DNA from: CAYMUN01 sp964393835 | GTDB lineage: Bacteria; Patescibacteriota; Saccharimonadia; Saccharimonadales; UBA4665 | NCBI GenBank assembly: GCA_964393835.1 | Contig: CAYMUN010000001.1 | Span: 1-64,000, forward strand | Length of the DNA stretch: 64,000 nucleotides | Direction of reading: 5' to 3' | In this document: positions 17,375-26,377 of the stretch, in pieces | Numbering within the stretch: position 1 is the stretch's first letter | How the letters are laid out: every line of letters starts with the position of its first letter | Program-made: the position numbers and the translations under genes | The notes under the pieces: model-generated | The model's database searches: none | Told to the model about the DNA's origin: nothing | What the model saw: the letters and a program-made list of their open reading frames with translations, nothing else

Positions 17375-18430
17375 CTAATGCTGGATGGGCGCGACGTCGC
17401 TGGTTAGCTCTTTGGACAGCTCGCCCTGCTCCAGTACGACCGCGTTGCGTTCATTGACCAGCTGATTGTACTGGCTGATGAGGTCTTTGATCCTGCCGAC
17501 TTCCCGGTTATAGGCATCGACCAGACTATTGTAGATAGGTACCCCGGCGTTGTAAGCGGCAATATTGCCGCTGCTGCGCAGATTGACCAGTGAGGCCTGC
17601 CGGGCCTCGATGTCGTTGTGCTTGGACTTAAGCTCATCTTGAGCACTGGTAATTTGAGCTTTGAGAGCAGCAAGCTGCTTATCGTAGTTAGTGATAGCCA
17701 GCTTACGCGAGGTAAAGGCCAACTGGTATTGGGCCGCAAAAGCCGCAACCTGAGCGCGGTTTGTGAAATAGCGTCGATAGTACTGCTCTAAGGGGGCCGG
17801 CAAGCTGCTGATTTCGGTACCAAAGACGGAATGCATCTCGTTGACCACATCATTGGGCTCGGATTTCTTATAAGCATCGATGGTATCTAGGATGCGCTGG
17901 TCTTTGAGCTGGTGTTTGTAGTAGTCCATCAACATGGCATCTACCTTGGTTCGTTCTGAAGCCCTGAGGCGGTCGTAAGCCCCGTGGAGCATCTCGTGAG
18001 CGGCGGTCACCTGCACCACGCCCTCTAAGCGAGGATCGTTGACGCTGAGCAGAAAAATACCGCCGTCACTGATTTTTTTGAATTGCTCGTATTGGGGGCC
18101 ATTTATATAGCACCCGAGCACAATGGTTTGCTCGCCGCCTGCAACAGGACACTTGCCGGCAAACTGGGCATTGTCCTCCAGCAGCGGATGATTCACGTAA
18201 AATATATTACGGCCGTAGTCGGTCATCGTGTCCTGGATGGCCAGTTGAGCTACCGCTGCTGGCGCGTGATAGTTGCGCAACTGCCACCAGTCCAGGATAC
18301 TTTGGCGGTTGGCAGCCACCAGACTGAGGCCGAGGAGCCATACGACCAATATGCCGAGACCGACAAACCGGTTAATTCCACCGGATTGGCTATGGGGACG
18401 TCGGAAGTTTTTATTCGTTAGCGATGACAT
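17375..18430 (-). CDS. Membrane-anchored metallopeptidase-like protein
   Basis: From the ATG at 18430 the protein has 351 residues: one N-terminal membrane helix (about 21-40), an extracytoplasmic domain with a zinc-binding HEMLH (145-149) preceded by VTAA, and a C-terminal coiled coil (about 238-335). HExxH in a helix is the core of gluzincin/metzincin peptidases, but a third metal ligand is not obvious, so activity is unproven. The start lies 20 nt inside the 3' end of clpC, implying tight translational coupling. A TTG two codons earlier is possible. Probably a cell-envelope protease or a wall-associated factor. Confidence 0.7.
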   Translation of the reverse strand: MSSLTNKNFRRPHSQSGGINRFVGLGILVVWLLGLSLVAANRQSILDWWQLRNYHAPAAVAQLAIQDTMTDYGRNIFYVNHPLLEDNAQFAGKCPVAGGEQTIVLGCYINGPQYEQFKKISDGGIFLLSVNDPRLEGVVQVTAAHEMLHGAYDRLRASERTKVDAMLMDYYKHQLKDQRILDTIDAYKKSEPNDVVNEMHSVFGTEISSLPAPLEQYYRRYFTNRAQVAAFAAQYQLAFTSRKLAITNYDKQLAALKAQITSAQDELKSKHNDIEARQASLVNLRSSGNIAAYNAGVPIYNSLVDAYNREVGRIKDLISQYNQLVNERNAVVLEQGELSKELTSDVAPIQH

Positions 18431-20891
18431 AATCAAGCGCGCCCTTTTTGGCAGCTACCTGAATAATATCACCTTTTTCGTACTTTTCATCTAAGATGTC
18501 GAGCGCCAAATGGTCTTCGATGGTGTCCTGTATCAGGCGACGCAGTGGCCGCACGCCATTATGAGCGTCATAGCCGTGCTCCAGCAGGTACTGCTTGGCG
18601 CCGGTGTTGAGCTCTAGGCCGACGCCTTTGCGCTGCAGGCGTTCTTTGAGCTCACTGATCTGTAAGTCAATGATCTTAAAGATGTCTTTTTGGGTCAGGG
18701 CGCGGAAAACAATGGTCTTGTCGATGCGGTTGAGCAGCTCGGGCCGCAGGAGTTTTTTGAGCTCGTCCTGGACACGGGTCTTGTTGGTCTCATGCAAAGC
18801 GTCGAGGTCTTTGAGATCGCCGGGCTTGGTAGCGTGGAATCCCAGGTTGGCTTCTTTTTGCAGCTTGTCGGCACCGACGTTACTGGTCATGATGACAATG
18901 GTGTTAGTGAAATCGATCCGCCGGCCTTTGGCGTCGGTCAGATAGCCGTCCTCCAGCATCTGGAGCAGCATATTAAAGACGTCGGGATGAGCTTTTTCGA
19001 TCTCGTCAAACAGCACCAAACTGTAGGGTTGACGGCGAATTTTATCAGTCAACTGTCCGCCCTCGTCATAGCCGACGTAGCCGGCTGGCGCGCCGACCAA
19101 GCGCGACACATTGTGATGCTCGCCGAATTCTGACATGTCGATCTTGACCAGGGCGTTTTCACTGCCAAAGAATTCACGGGCCAGTACCCGGGCTAGTTCA
19201 GTCTTACCAACGCCAGTCGGACCGAGAAAGATAAACGAACCGATGGGTCGCTTGTCGCTACTGATACCACTGCGGTTGCGGCGAATGGCCTTGGAGACGG
19301 CTTCGACGGCCTCAGCTTGGCCGATGATATATTTACCGAGGGTTTTTTCGAGGGTTAGCAAGTATTTGGCTTCGCTGCGGATAACCTTTTTGACGGGTAC
19401 GCCGGTCATGCGAGCCACGACATCGGCTAAGTCTTCACTGGTCACTGTCAGCCGCTTAGCGTTTTTAGTGCTGGCGTGCAGCTTGGTCAACTCTTTGTTA
19501 ATCTGCGAAGCCCGGGTTTTGGCGCGGGCGGCACGCTCATAATCTTCGGCGTCGACGGCTTCTTCGATCTGGGTGTTGACCAGTTTGAGCTCCTTTTGCA
19601 GGGCGCGCACCTCAGGGCTGGTTTTGCCACGGTCGATACGCAGATGGGCGGCGGTTTCGTCAATCAAGTCGATAGCTTTATCGGGCATGAACCGATCAGG
19701 GACATAGCGTTTGGCCAGGGTGACGGCGTCATCGAGGACTTCGTCGCTCATGGTGACGCCATGGAAGTTTTCGTAATGCTTGCGCAGGCCTTTGAGGATA
19801 GCCAGCGTCTCGCTCGGAGTGGTCTCAGGTACCTGGATCGGCTGGAAGCGGCGCTCCAAGGCGGCGTCCTTTTCGATATGCTTGGTATACTCGACGGTGG
19901 TGGTGGCGCCGATCAGCTGGATTTTGCCGCGGGCCAGTGCTGGCTTTAAGATGTTGCCGGCGTCCATGGCGCCTTCGGCCGCTCCGGCCCCGACGATCAG
20001 ATGCAACTCGTCAATAAATACAATCGTCTTATTGTCTTTCTCGAGCTCGCCCATCACCTTTTTAAGGCGCTCTTCAAACTCACCGCGGTACTTAGTACCG
20101 GCGATCATACCGGCCAGATCCAAGGTCACAATCCGCTTGTCCAGCAGGCTGTCGGGCACGTCTTCGCTGATAATCCGCTGCGCCAGGCCCTCGACAATGG
20201 CGGTCTTACCGACACCGGGCTCACCGATTAATACCGGGTTATTTTTGGTACGTCGATTGAGAATAGTTACCACCCGGCGAATCTGGTTATCACGGCCTAC
20301 GACTGGGTCTAGTTTGCCCTGACGGGCCAGTAAGGTTAGGTCGGTGCCAAAGAAATCCAGCGCCGTCTTTTTGCCGATTTTTTTGCCGCGCTTGCGACCC
20401 TCGCCGGTCTCCTGGTCTTCTTCGTACTGCTGGCGAGTCAGGAATTGCTCGATCTCAGTAGTCAGGCCCTCGACATTAACATTCATGTCCCGCAGCAAAA
20501 TTGTCGCCCGGGCGTTCTTTTGGGTCAGAATACTGTAGAGAATGTGCTCGGTGCCACAAAAATCCTGGCTGTAATCCTGAGCGACATCGTAAGCCATCTT
20601 GAGCGTTAGCTTGGCGGTCTCGCTCAGCCCCTTGGCACCGACATTGATAACTAACGTTTTCGGCGTCAAGTTTAAGGCCAAGCGAGCCCGATCCAGGGTT
20701 ACGCCCGTGCCCTCGAGGATTTTATTGCCGATACTGCCGTCTTGGGCCAGAATTCCTAATAATAAGTGCTCAGTACCGACGTAGGCACTGCCAAAACTGC
20801 GCGCGATAGCATCAGCGTGCTTCAAACTCTGCAGCGCGTTATTAGTTAAATGGTTTAAAAATTCCTGGAAATCTGGTGAATTGGGCATCAT
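18411..20891 (-). CDS. clpC: ClpC-type AAA+ unfoldase, ATP-binding subunit of Clp protease
   Basis: An 826-residue Hsp100 protein that unfolds substrates for ClpP. It has two N-terminal Clp-N repeats (about 1-145), a first AAA+ domain with GEPGVGKTAIVE, a middle region containing a UVR-like motif (EEAVDAEDYERAARAK), a second AAA+ domain with GPTGVGKTELA, and the C-terminal D2-small domain. The UVR motif separates ClpC from ClpB and ClpA. A CIRCE operator overlaps its promoter at 20971-21007. The leader is about 73 nt with AAAGGAG upstream of tandem ATG codons (20891 and 20888). A peptidase-like membrane gene overlaps its 3' end. Confidence 0.95.
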   Translation of the reverse strand: MMPNSPDFQEFLNHLTNNALQSLKHADAIARSFGSAYVGTEHLLLGILAQDGSIGNKILEGTGVTLDRARLALNLTPKTLVINVGAKGLSETAKLTLKMAYDVAQDYSQDFCGTEHILYSILTQKNARATILLRDMNVNVEGLTTEIEQFLTRQQYEEDQETGEGRKRGKKIGKKTALDFFGTDLTLLARQGKLDPVVGRDNQIRRVVTILNRRTKNNPVLIGEPGVGKTAIVEGLAQRIISEDVPDSLLDKRIVTLDLAGMIAGTKYRGEFEERLKKVMGELEKDNKTIVFIDELHLIVGAGAAEGAMDAGNILKPALARGKIQLIGATTTVEYTKHIEKDAALERRFQPIQVPETTPSETLAILKGLRKHYENFHGVTMSDEVLDDAVTLAKRYVPDRFMPDKAIDLIDETAAHLRIDRGKTSPEVRALQKELKLVNTQIEEAVDAEDYERAARAKTRASQINKELTKLHASTKNAKRLTVTSEDLADVVARMTGVPVKKVIRSEAKYLLTLEKTLGKYIIGQAEAVEAVSKAIRRNRSGISSDKRPIGSFIFLGPTGVGKTELARVLAREFFGSENALVKIDMSEFGEHHNVSRLVGAPAGYVGYDEGGQLTDKIRRQPYSLVLFDEIEKAHPDVFNMLLQMLEDGYLTDAKGRRIDFTNTIVIMTSNVGADKLQKEANLGFHATKPGDLKDLDALHETNKTRVQDELKKLLRPELLNRIDKTIVFRALTQKDIFKIIDLQISELKERLQRKGVGLELNTGAKQYLLEHGYDAHNGVRPLRRLIQDTIEDHLALDILDEKYEKGDIIQVAAKKGALDYVIANE

Positions 20892-20970
20892 AGCGTGGTT
20901 ATAGCTCCTTTTTGCGGCGTGAGGTGCGTCTTTCTTAATCTAAAACGGATGGCGACGTTAGCCTACTACC

Positions 20971-21007
20971 ATAGTACCACTTGGCACTCTCACGTCAAGA
21001 GTGCTAA
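20971..21007 (-). promoter_or_regulatory. clpC promoter overlapped by a CIRCE (HrcA) operator
   Basis: On the minus strand TTGACG (20993-20998) and TACTAT (20971-20976) lie 16 nt apart. The inverted repeat TTAGCACTC-N9-GAGTGCCAA (20981-21007) encloses the -35 hexamer in its spacer. It has one mismatch to the CIRCE consensus, on the opposite arm from the mismatch at clpP. The match and identical geometry at both clp genes argue against chance. Confidence 0.9.
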
Positions 21008-21020
21008 TCCAATCTGTTGG

Positions 21021-21332
21021 CTACCGCTGGCAGTTGACTACAAAACATTCGCGGCTGGTAATGACTTGGCCCACTTCTGCACATGAGATAATGTTGGAAA
21101 TAGTGATCTCGCGAGTTTCCGTGGTATCCGGCCGATCAATACGGGTGAGGGTGTGCTGCTTTAAATCTTCATGTCTTCCGGTAAAGATACCAGGTGGGAT
21201 GTCTGGAAAACTGACTGTTTCGTTATATCTGGTATTGCCTTCACTGATACAACCAGAACAGGGGATCTCCTCTGCCGTTGCTTCCGCATTAAACATGACC
21301 AGCTCACCAGAACCAAGAGGGCAGCCAGCCAT
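21021..21332 (-). CDS. Small cysteine-containing protein of unknown function downstream of nusA
   Basis: A 103-residue frame whose ATG (21332) lies 4 nt after the nusA stop, so it probably belongs to the nusA transcript. It has six cysteines, including CSGC (25-28) and a C-terminal pair CFVVNC, which could bind a metal or form disulfides. There is no signal peptide or membrane helix. It ends just before the clpC operator. In many bacteria the gene after nusA is ylxR, but this sequence does not resemble YlxR. Function unknown. Confidence 0.6.
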   Translation of the reverse strand: MAGCPLGSGELVMFNAEATAEEIPCSGCISEGNTRYNETVSFPDIPPGIFTGRHEDLKQHTLTRIDRPDTTETREITISNIISCAEVGQVITSRECFVVNCQR

Positions 21333-21336
21333 AATC

Positions 21337-22569
21337 TTATTCGCCGTGTTCTTCGATGGCTTCGAGTAGTGAGGATTCCAATTCGTTTTTGCGCTTTAGT
21401 TTGGGCTGCTTGGGAAGCTCGGTCGTTTCGATCTTGCCTTCCAGGGCGTCAGCAGGAGTCGCTGTGGGCTCGGCGACCGCTTCGGTGACAGTTACTTCAG
21501 GCGCTGATTCGGGCTCGGCTGGGGCAGCAACGCGATCAGCTTCAATGTCGAGCTCGTAACCAGTGAGCTTACTTGCTAAACGGACATTCTGACCGCTTTT
21601 GCCGATGGCGATACTGAGCTGATCCTCGGGGACGATGACGCGGGCTTTTTGGTTTTTTTCGTCAAGGACGACTTTAGAGACTCTGGTCGGGCTCAAGGCC
21701 TGAGTGATATAGGTAATCGGGTCTTCGGCCCAGACGATGATGTCGATCTTTTCCTGCTCGCCGACCTCTGAGACAACCGCGTTGACACGGGTGCCGTGGC
21801 CACCGACAAAAGTGCCGACCGGGTCGACGCCGGGGACATTAGAAGCGACGGCGATCTTGCTGCGGACGCCGGCTTCGCGGGCGATGCCTTTGATCTCGAC
21901 AGCGCCGGATTCCATCTCTGGGACTTCGCCGCGAAATAGCCACTCGATAAACTGGTTATTGCCGCGCGAAACGACCAGCTGCGGGCCGCGAAAGCCCCGC
22001 TCCACGTCCTTTAAAAAGACTTTGAGGCGCTGGCCTGGGTAATAACGCTCGCCCTGGATCTGCTCGCTGCGGGGCATGATGCCCTGGGCTTTGCCGAGGT
22101 CGATGCGGACAATGTTGCCCTCGACGCGGGCGACGGTAGCGTTGATGACGGTACCAATTTTGTCTTCGTATTCGGCCATGACGATTTCGCGCTCGGCTTC
22201 ACGCAGGCGCTGCAAAATAACTTGCTTGGCGGTCTGGGCAGCGACACGGCCAAAGCTCTCGGCCTTTTCGTGAATCTCGATGGTCTCACCGACTTTGGCG
22301 TTTTTGCGCCGGGCCTGGGCCTCGGTCAGACTGATTTCAAAAGCTTCATTCTCGACGGTGTCAACGATTTCTTTACTGATATAAGCATCGACGTCGCCGG
22401 TGTTGAGGTTCATCGTTACCCGGATCTCTTGCTCGCGGTCACCGTAATCACGGCGATAGGCAGCGGCTAGGGCCTGCTCGACTACTTCTTGCACAGTCTC
22501 TTCTGGTAGGTTCTTTTCTTCGGCAATAGTCCTAATAGCTATTGCCAGCTGTTTCATATCTAAGTCCAT
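21337..22569 (-). CDS. nusA: Transcription termination/antitermination factor NusA
   Basis: A 410-residue RNA polymerase-associated factor that modulates pausing, termination and antitermination. The N-terminal polymerase-binding domain (with YRRDYGDREQEIRV) is followed by an S1 domain (about 130-200) and two KH domains with GTFVGGHGTRVNAV and IAIGKSGQNVRLAS. The C-terminal acidic tail lacks the AR repeats of E. coli NusA. AGGAG lies 5 nt before the ATG. The mRNA leader carries a terminator-like hairpin at its very 5' end (22589-22612), suggesting feedback by NusA on its own synthesis. Confidence 0.95.
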   Translation of the reverse strand: MDLDMKQLAIAIRTIAEEKNLPEETVQEVVEQALAAAYRRDYGDREQEIRVTMNLNTGDVDAYISKEIVDTVENEAFEISLTEAQARRKNAKVGETIEIHEKAESFGRVAAQTAKQVILQRLREAEREIVMAEYEDKIGTVINATVARVEGNIVRIDLGKAQGIMPRSEQIQGERYYPGQRLKVFLKDVERGFRGPQLVVSRGNNQFIEWLFRGEVPEMESGAVEIKGIAREAGVRSKIAVASNVPGVDPVGTFVGGHGTRVNAVVSEVGEQEKIDIIVWAEDPITYITQALSPTRVSKVVLDEKNQKARVIVPEDQLSIAIGKSGQNVRLASKLTGYELDIEADRVAAPAEPESAPEVTVTEAVAEPTATPADALEGKIETTELPKQPKLKRKNELESSLLEAIEEHGE

Positions 22570-22588
22570 AGGGACTCCTCTCTTTAAG

Positions 22589-22612
22589 AAAAAAGCCGAC
22601 CACTTTGGCCGG
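22589..22612 (-). terminator. Terminator-like hairpin (attenuator) in the nusA leader
   Basis: Minus strand CCGGCC (22607-22612) pairs with GGTCGG (22596-22601, one G-U pair) around a 5-nt loop, followed by C and TTTTTT. It lies between the promoter and the ribosome binding site. Because the upstream gene (pepN) runs the other way, there is no preceding minus-strand transcript to end, so it can only act on nusA itself. Confidence 0.7.
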
Positions 22613-22623
22613 ACACTACCTGC

Positions 22624-22652
22624 AGTATATGCCTAACCGCGCAAAAGGTCAA
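22624..22652 (-). promoter_or_regulatory. nusA promoter
   Basis: Minus strand TTGACC (22647-22652), 17 nt, TATACT (22624-22629). The predicted start of transcription near 22617 puts the hairpin at the extreme 5' end of a leader of about 48 nt. Confidence 0.75.
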
Positions 22653-22693
22653 TCTTTGCCTGTCCCACGCTTGGTAGGCTACAATATTTATAT

Positions 22694-25240
22694 ATGGGCA
22701 AAAACGTCACGCGATTATTTGAGCAACTCCAGCCCGAGCATTATGATTTGGCACTGCAACTGGATAAAGCAGCGTTAACGTTTCGGGGGACAGTTACGAT
22801 CCGGGGCAAAAAGGCCGGCCGGCCGGCACAGCGGTTAACATTTCATCAAAAAGATTTAAAAGTCACTAAAGCGACAGTCCTAAAGCATGATAAAAAGGGC
22901 GATCACCCGGTCACGATTACGCGCCTCAACCACCACGATAGTTTCAACGAAGTGAGGCTGCACTCCGACCAGCCCTTTTACCCCGGCGAATACACGGTGA
23001 CTCTCGAGTTTGAGGGGAAGATCACGCGGCCGATGAACGGTATTTACCCGTGCTTTTTTAAACATGACGGCCAGGACAAGGTATTGATAGCCACCCAGTT
23101 TGAATCGCACCACGCCCGCGAGGCATTTCCCTGCATCGACGAGCCGGAGGCCAAAGCAACCTTTGATTTAACGCTCACCACGCCGACTGGCGAAACGGTT
23201 ATCGCTAACACGCCGGTTAAAAGTCAGCAAACAGCAGGTGGAGAGCAAATTACCAGCTTTGAAACGACACCACGCATGTCGACCTACTTGCTGGCGTTCG
23301 TGTTTGGAGAGTTAGCATACAAAGAAGCTAAAACCGCGGATGGCGTGGCAGTGCGCTGCTACGCGACGCCTGACAACGTGCCATACGTCGAATTTTCGCT
23401 GGACTGCGCCGTCAAAGCCTTGGATTTTTATAATCGGTATTTTGACATTCCCTATCCGCTGCCAAAATGTGATTTCGTGGCCCTGCCCGATTTTGCCAGT
23501 GGCGCTATGGAAAACTGGGGCTTGATTACCTTTCGTGAACAGGCCCTGTTGGTTGATCCGGCAAATACGTCGCTGCACCTCAAACAATATGTCGCCAACG
23601 TCGTCGCCCACGAGCTGACTCACCAGTGGTTTGGCAACTTAGTGACGATGCGCTGGTGGACAGACCTATGGCTTAACGAGAGCTTCGCTAGCTGGATGAG
23701 CTACTTGGCCGTCGATCACCTATTCCCTGACTGGAAAGTCTGGACACAGTTCATCGTTGACGAGCAAGGCCTGGCGCTCAAACTCGATGCCCTGGAGCAC
23801 ACCCATCCGATTGAAGTCGAAGTCAGGCACCCTGATGAAATCCGGACTATCTTTGACGCTATCAGCTATGAAAAAGGCGCCAGCGTCCTGCTGATGTTGC
23901 ATGATTACCTCGGCGCCGACGCTTTTCGGGATGGTCTACGACTTTATCTGAAGCGCCACGCTTACGGCAACACCGACACGATCGACCTCTGGGCAGCCCT
24001 AGAGGAAGTCTCCGGCAAGCCAATCAAGGAGTTTATGAGTGCCTGGACGTCTCAGAGCGGCTACCCGATCGTGCAGGCTGATGTAACTGGCGGGAAATTA
24101 CACCAGGAACGCTTCTACCTAAACCCAGCCGCCAAAAAAGAGCGGACGGTTTGGCCGATTCCGCTGCTGGCCAGCCAGCCGATTGCTATCGAGACCTTTG
24201 ACAAGCCGGAGCAAACATTTAGCAGCAAAGCTCTGCCGGATGATTTTATCCTCAATCATAACCGCACTAGTTTTTACCGGGCTATTTATGATCCTCGACA
24301 CCTGGAAAAACTAGCCGGAGCCATTAAAGCCGGCAAGCTCAACGAGCTGGATCGCCTGGGGCTTTTGGGCGACGCTTTTGAAGCGGCCAAGGCCGGCTAT
24401 GGCAGTACGGTAGCGGTGCTCAAATTGTTGCCAGCCTACGCCGACGAGGACAGCGCGGTGGTCTGGGATATCATTGCCGGTGGCCTGGGGAGCATCCGGG
24501 TGGTCATGGATGACGAGGCAGTTCGGGCCAGCCTCAAGCCCTATATCCGTAACTTGACCACCAAGCAATTGCAGCGGCTCGGCTGGGAAGAAAAGTCTGA
24601 CGATAGCCACTTTGACCGCTTGCTGCGGCCCACTATCCTAGGCCTGGCTTCTTATGGCGAAGCGCCTGAAGTAGTCGCCGAAGCCAAGCGTCGTTTCGCC
24701 ACGATGAGCCGCCCCGAAGACGTGCATCCAGACCTCCGGGGCGTGGTTTACGGCACGGTGGCCCGCACCGGAAATGACGTCGATTTTGATAAAATGCTGG
24801 CCATGCATGACTCCAGCCAAAATAGCGAAGAACGCGTCACCTTGGCTGGCGCCTTAACCGGTTTTGAGCAGCCGGAGTTAATCGAGCGTGCCCTGGGTTA
24901 TATAACTACCGACAAAGTTCGCCTGCAAGACGCTCCTTATTGGGTTGCCTACAGCTTTATGAATCGTCATGCCCGCCGTCTCACCTGGGAATGGCTGGTC
25001 GCCCACTGGGAATGGCTCGCCAAAAATATCGGCACCGATCTGAGTTTCTCGCGGATGCCGATCTATGCCGCCCGCGGCTTTAGCGACGCTTTGTTCTTGC
25101 CGGAATTCACCACCTTTTTTGAAACGCACACCGGCCCGGGCTTTGATCGCCCCATCAAGCAAGCCATCGAAACTATCCAGTGGCAGGCCGCCTGGCGCGA
25201 CCGCGACCTCGCCGCCATCAAAAAACACCTCAAGCGCTAA
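22694..25240 (+). CDS. M1-family zinc aminopeptidase
   Basis: An 848-residue gluzincin that removes N-terminal residues from peptides. The exopeptidase motif GAMEN (in FASGAMENWGL) precedes the zinc site HELTH, with the third ligand Glu in LWLNESFASW. A C-terminal ERAP1-like helical domain fills the second half. There is no signal peptide, so it should act in the cytosol, where an organism lacking amino-acid biosynthesis would need to harvest amino acids from peptides (inference). The -10 TACAAT (22680-22685, TTGCCT 18 nt upstream) ends 8 nt before the ATG. The stop codon overlaps that of convergent yraN. Confidence 0.93.
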   Translation: MGKNVTRLFEQLQPEHYDLALQLDKAALTFRGTVTIRGKKAGRPAQRLTFHQKDLKVTKATVLKHDKKGDHPVTITRLNHHDSFNEVRLHSDQPFYPGEYTVTLEFEGKITRPMNGIYPCFFKHDGQDKVLIATQFESHHAREAFPCIDEPEAKATFDLTLTTPTGETVIANTPVKSQQTAGGEQITSFETTPRMSTYLLAFVFGELAYKEAKTADGVAVRCYATPDNVPYVEFSLDCAVKALDFYNRYFDIPYPLPKCDFVALPDFASGAMENWGLITFREQALLVDPANTSLHLKQYVANVVAHELTHQWFGNLVTMRWWTDLWLNESFASWMSYLAVDHLFPDWKVWTQFIVDEQGLALKLDALEHTHPIEVEVRHPDEIRTIFDAISYEKGASVLLMLHDYLGADAFRDGLRLYLKRHAYGNTDTIDLWAALEEVSGKPIKEFMSAWTSQSGYPIVQADVTGGKLHQERFYLNPAAKKERTVWPIPLLASQPIAIETFDKPEQTFSSKALPDDFILNHNRTSFYRAIYDPRHLEKLAGAIKAGKLNELDRLGLLGDAFEAAKAGYGSTVAVLKLLPAYADEDSAVVWDIIAGGLGSIRVVMDDEAVRASLKPYIRNLTTKQLQRLGWEEKSDDSHFDRLLRPTILGLASYGEAPEVVAEAKRRFATMSRPEDVHPDLRGVVYGTVARTGNDVDFDKMLAMHDSSQNSEERVTLAGALTGFEQPELIERALGYITTDKVRLQDAPYWVAYSFMNRHARRLTWEWLVAHWEWLAKNIGTDLSFSRMPIYAARGFSDALFLPEFTTFFETHTGPGFDRPIKQAIETIQWQAAWRDRDLAAIKKHLKR

Positions 25241-25581
25241 AAGACATTTTCGACAAACCCCAAAACTGAAAATTTGGGGCCGGCAATCTCGACAGCCGAA
25301 AGGACGTACTCACCGCTCCATTTGGTTTCGTCAACCCATGCCCAGGCCGCTCGTCGCATTTGCTTGAGCTTGGTCGCCGTGATAGCGTCTAGGCCACTGC
25401 CTTGATCGTCTTTAAACCGATATTTGACCTCCACGAAATGCACTACGCCGTCTCTAGTCGCAATAATATCGATCTCGCAGCGCGGCCGGCGCCAGTTTTG
25501 CTCGATGATTTTGAAGCCCCGCATCTCGAGGTAAACCCGGGCGGCGGTTTCGGCTTTGCGCCCTGTCTCGGTAGTGGTCAT
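25237..25581 (-). CDS. yraN: UPF0102 family endonuclease-like protein YraN
   Basis: A 114-residue protein with the restriction-endonuclease-like core of the family: GRKAETAARVYLE, then EIDIIATRDGVVHFVEVKYR, where Asp, Glu and Lys form the D-ExK type site. Biochemical function is not settled for the family. It is usually next to rnhB, as here, and its start overlaps the rnhB stop by 4 nt. At the 3' end the stop codon shares four bases (25237-25240) with the convergent aminopeptidase gene. Confidence 0.88.
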   Translation of the reverse strand: MTTTETGRKAETAARVYLEMRGFKIIEQNWRRPRCEIDIIATRDGVVHFVEVKYRFKDDQGSGLDAITATKLKQMRRAAWAWVDETKWSGEYVLSAVEIAGPKFSVLGFVENVF

Positions 25582-26177
25582 GCGGCTCCTTGCGCTAAGA
25601 GGGCCTGAATCGGCTTAAAGCTTTGGCGATGCAAATTACTGACGCCGTGCAGCTTGAGTTTTTCGAGATGTAAGGCCGTGCCATAGCCGACATGCTTCTC
25701 AAAACCATACTCCGGATAATTAGCGGTTATTTCAGTCATGTAATTATCCCGGGCGACCTTGGCGACAATGCTGGCGGCGCTGACCGCCGGCACTGCAGTA
25801 TCGGCTTTTACGATAGCTTGGGCTTTGGGGTTGCCATCCAAAAAATTAAAATTGCCGTCAATGATAATCTGGTCGTAAGCTACGCCCGACTGCTGGAGCG
25901 CTTCCAAGGCCCGCTCCATAGCCCACCTAACGGCAGTCGTAAGACCAACTCGGTCAATCGTAGCGGCGTCGACCCAACCCAGTCCAACAGCTAGAGCTAT
26001 TTCCCTGACCCCTGTGGCGGCGGCCTCCCGCTGGCGCTTATTCAACAATTTGGAATCGCTCAACCTCCACGCGGCCGGTGTATTTGGGTCAAAATCCGCC
26101 GGCAATAGTACCGCCCCGGCTACTACTGGCCCGGCCCAGCAGCCACGGCCTACCTCATCTATACCTACAATCATCAT
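25578..26177 (-). CDS. rnhB: Ribonuclease HII
   Basis: A 199-residue enzyme that removes ribonucleotides from DNA and RNA primers in RNA-DNA hybrids. The N-terminal GIDEVGRGCWAGPVV carries the catalytic Asp-Glu pair, a third acidic residue is in ALQQSGVAYDQIIIDGNF, and SIVAKVARD is the basic signature. Two tandem ATG codons (26177, 26174) are possible starts; a TAGAAT box (26187-26192) ends 9 nt upstream. Confidence 0.93.
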   Translation of the reverse strand: MMIVGIDEVGRGCWAGPVVAGAVLLPADFDPNTPAAWRLSDSKLLNKRQREAAATGVREIALAVGLGWVDAATIDRVGLTTAVRWAMERALEALQQSGVAYDQIIIDGNFNFLDGNPKAQAIVKADTAVPAVSAASIVAKVARDNYMTEITANYPEYGFEKHVGYGTALHLEKLKLHGVSNLHRQSFKPIQALLAQGAA

Positions 26178-26377
26178 CGTCTCTCTATTCTATCAGCCCG
26201 GATCTTAAATAATTATTAAATGTGGACGCGAGCTCGGCACCCTTTCTAGACCTATGTACAGATTGCATATAGGATCGATATTTATTCCATACAGAGGAAG
26301 TACAGAAAGGATGTGTAATCGATATGGTGCTCTGGAAGCGGGTGCGGCACATCAATCTTAGCCTGCCGGAAGAACTA
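26178..26377. other. Non-coding stretch between rplS and rnhB
   Basis: About 200 nt without a convincing gene. It contains the rnhB -10 box, an AT-rich near-palindrome TTAAATAATTATTAAA around 26204-26219, and no clear intrinsic terminator for rplS. A 30-codon frame on the plus strand at 26323 overlaps the rplS end and is not considered a gene. Confidence 0.5.
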
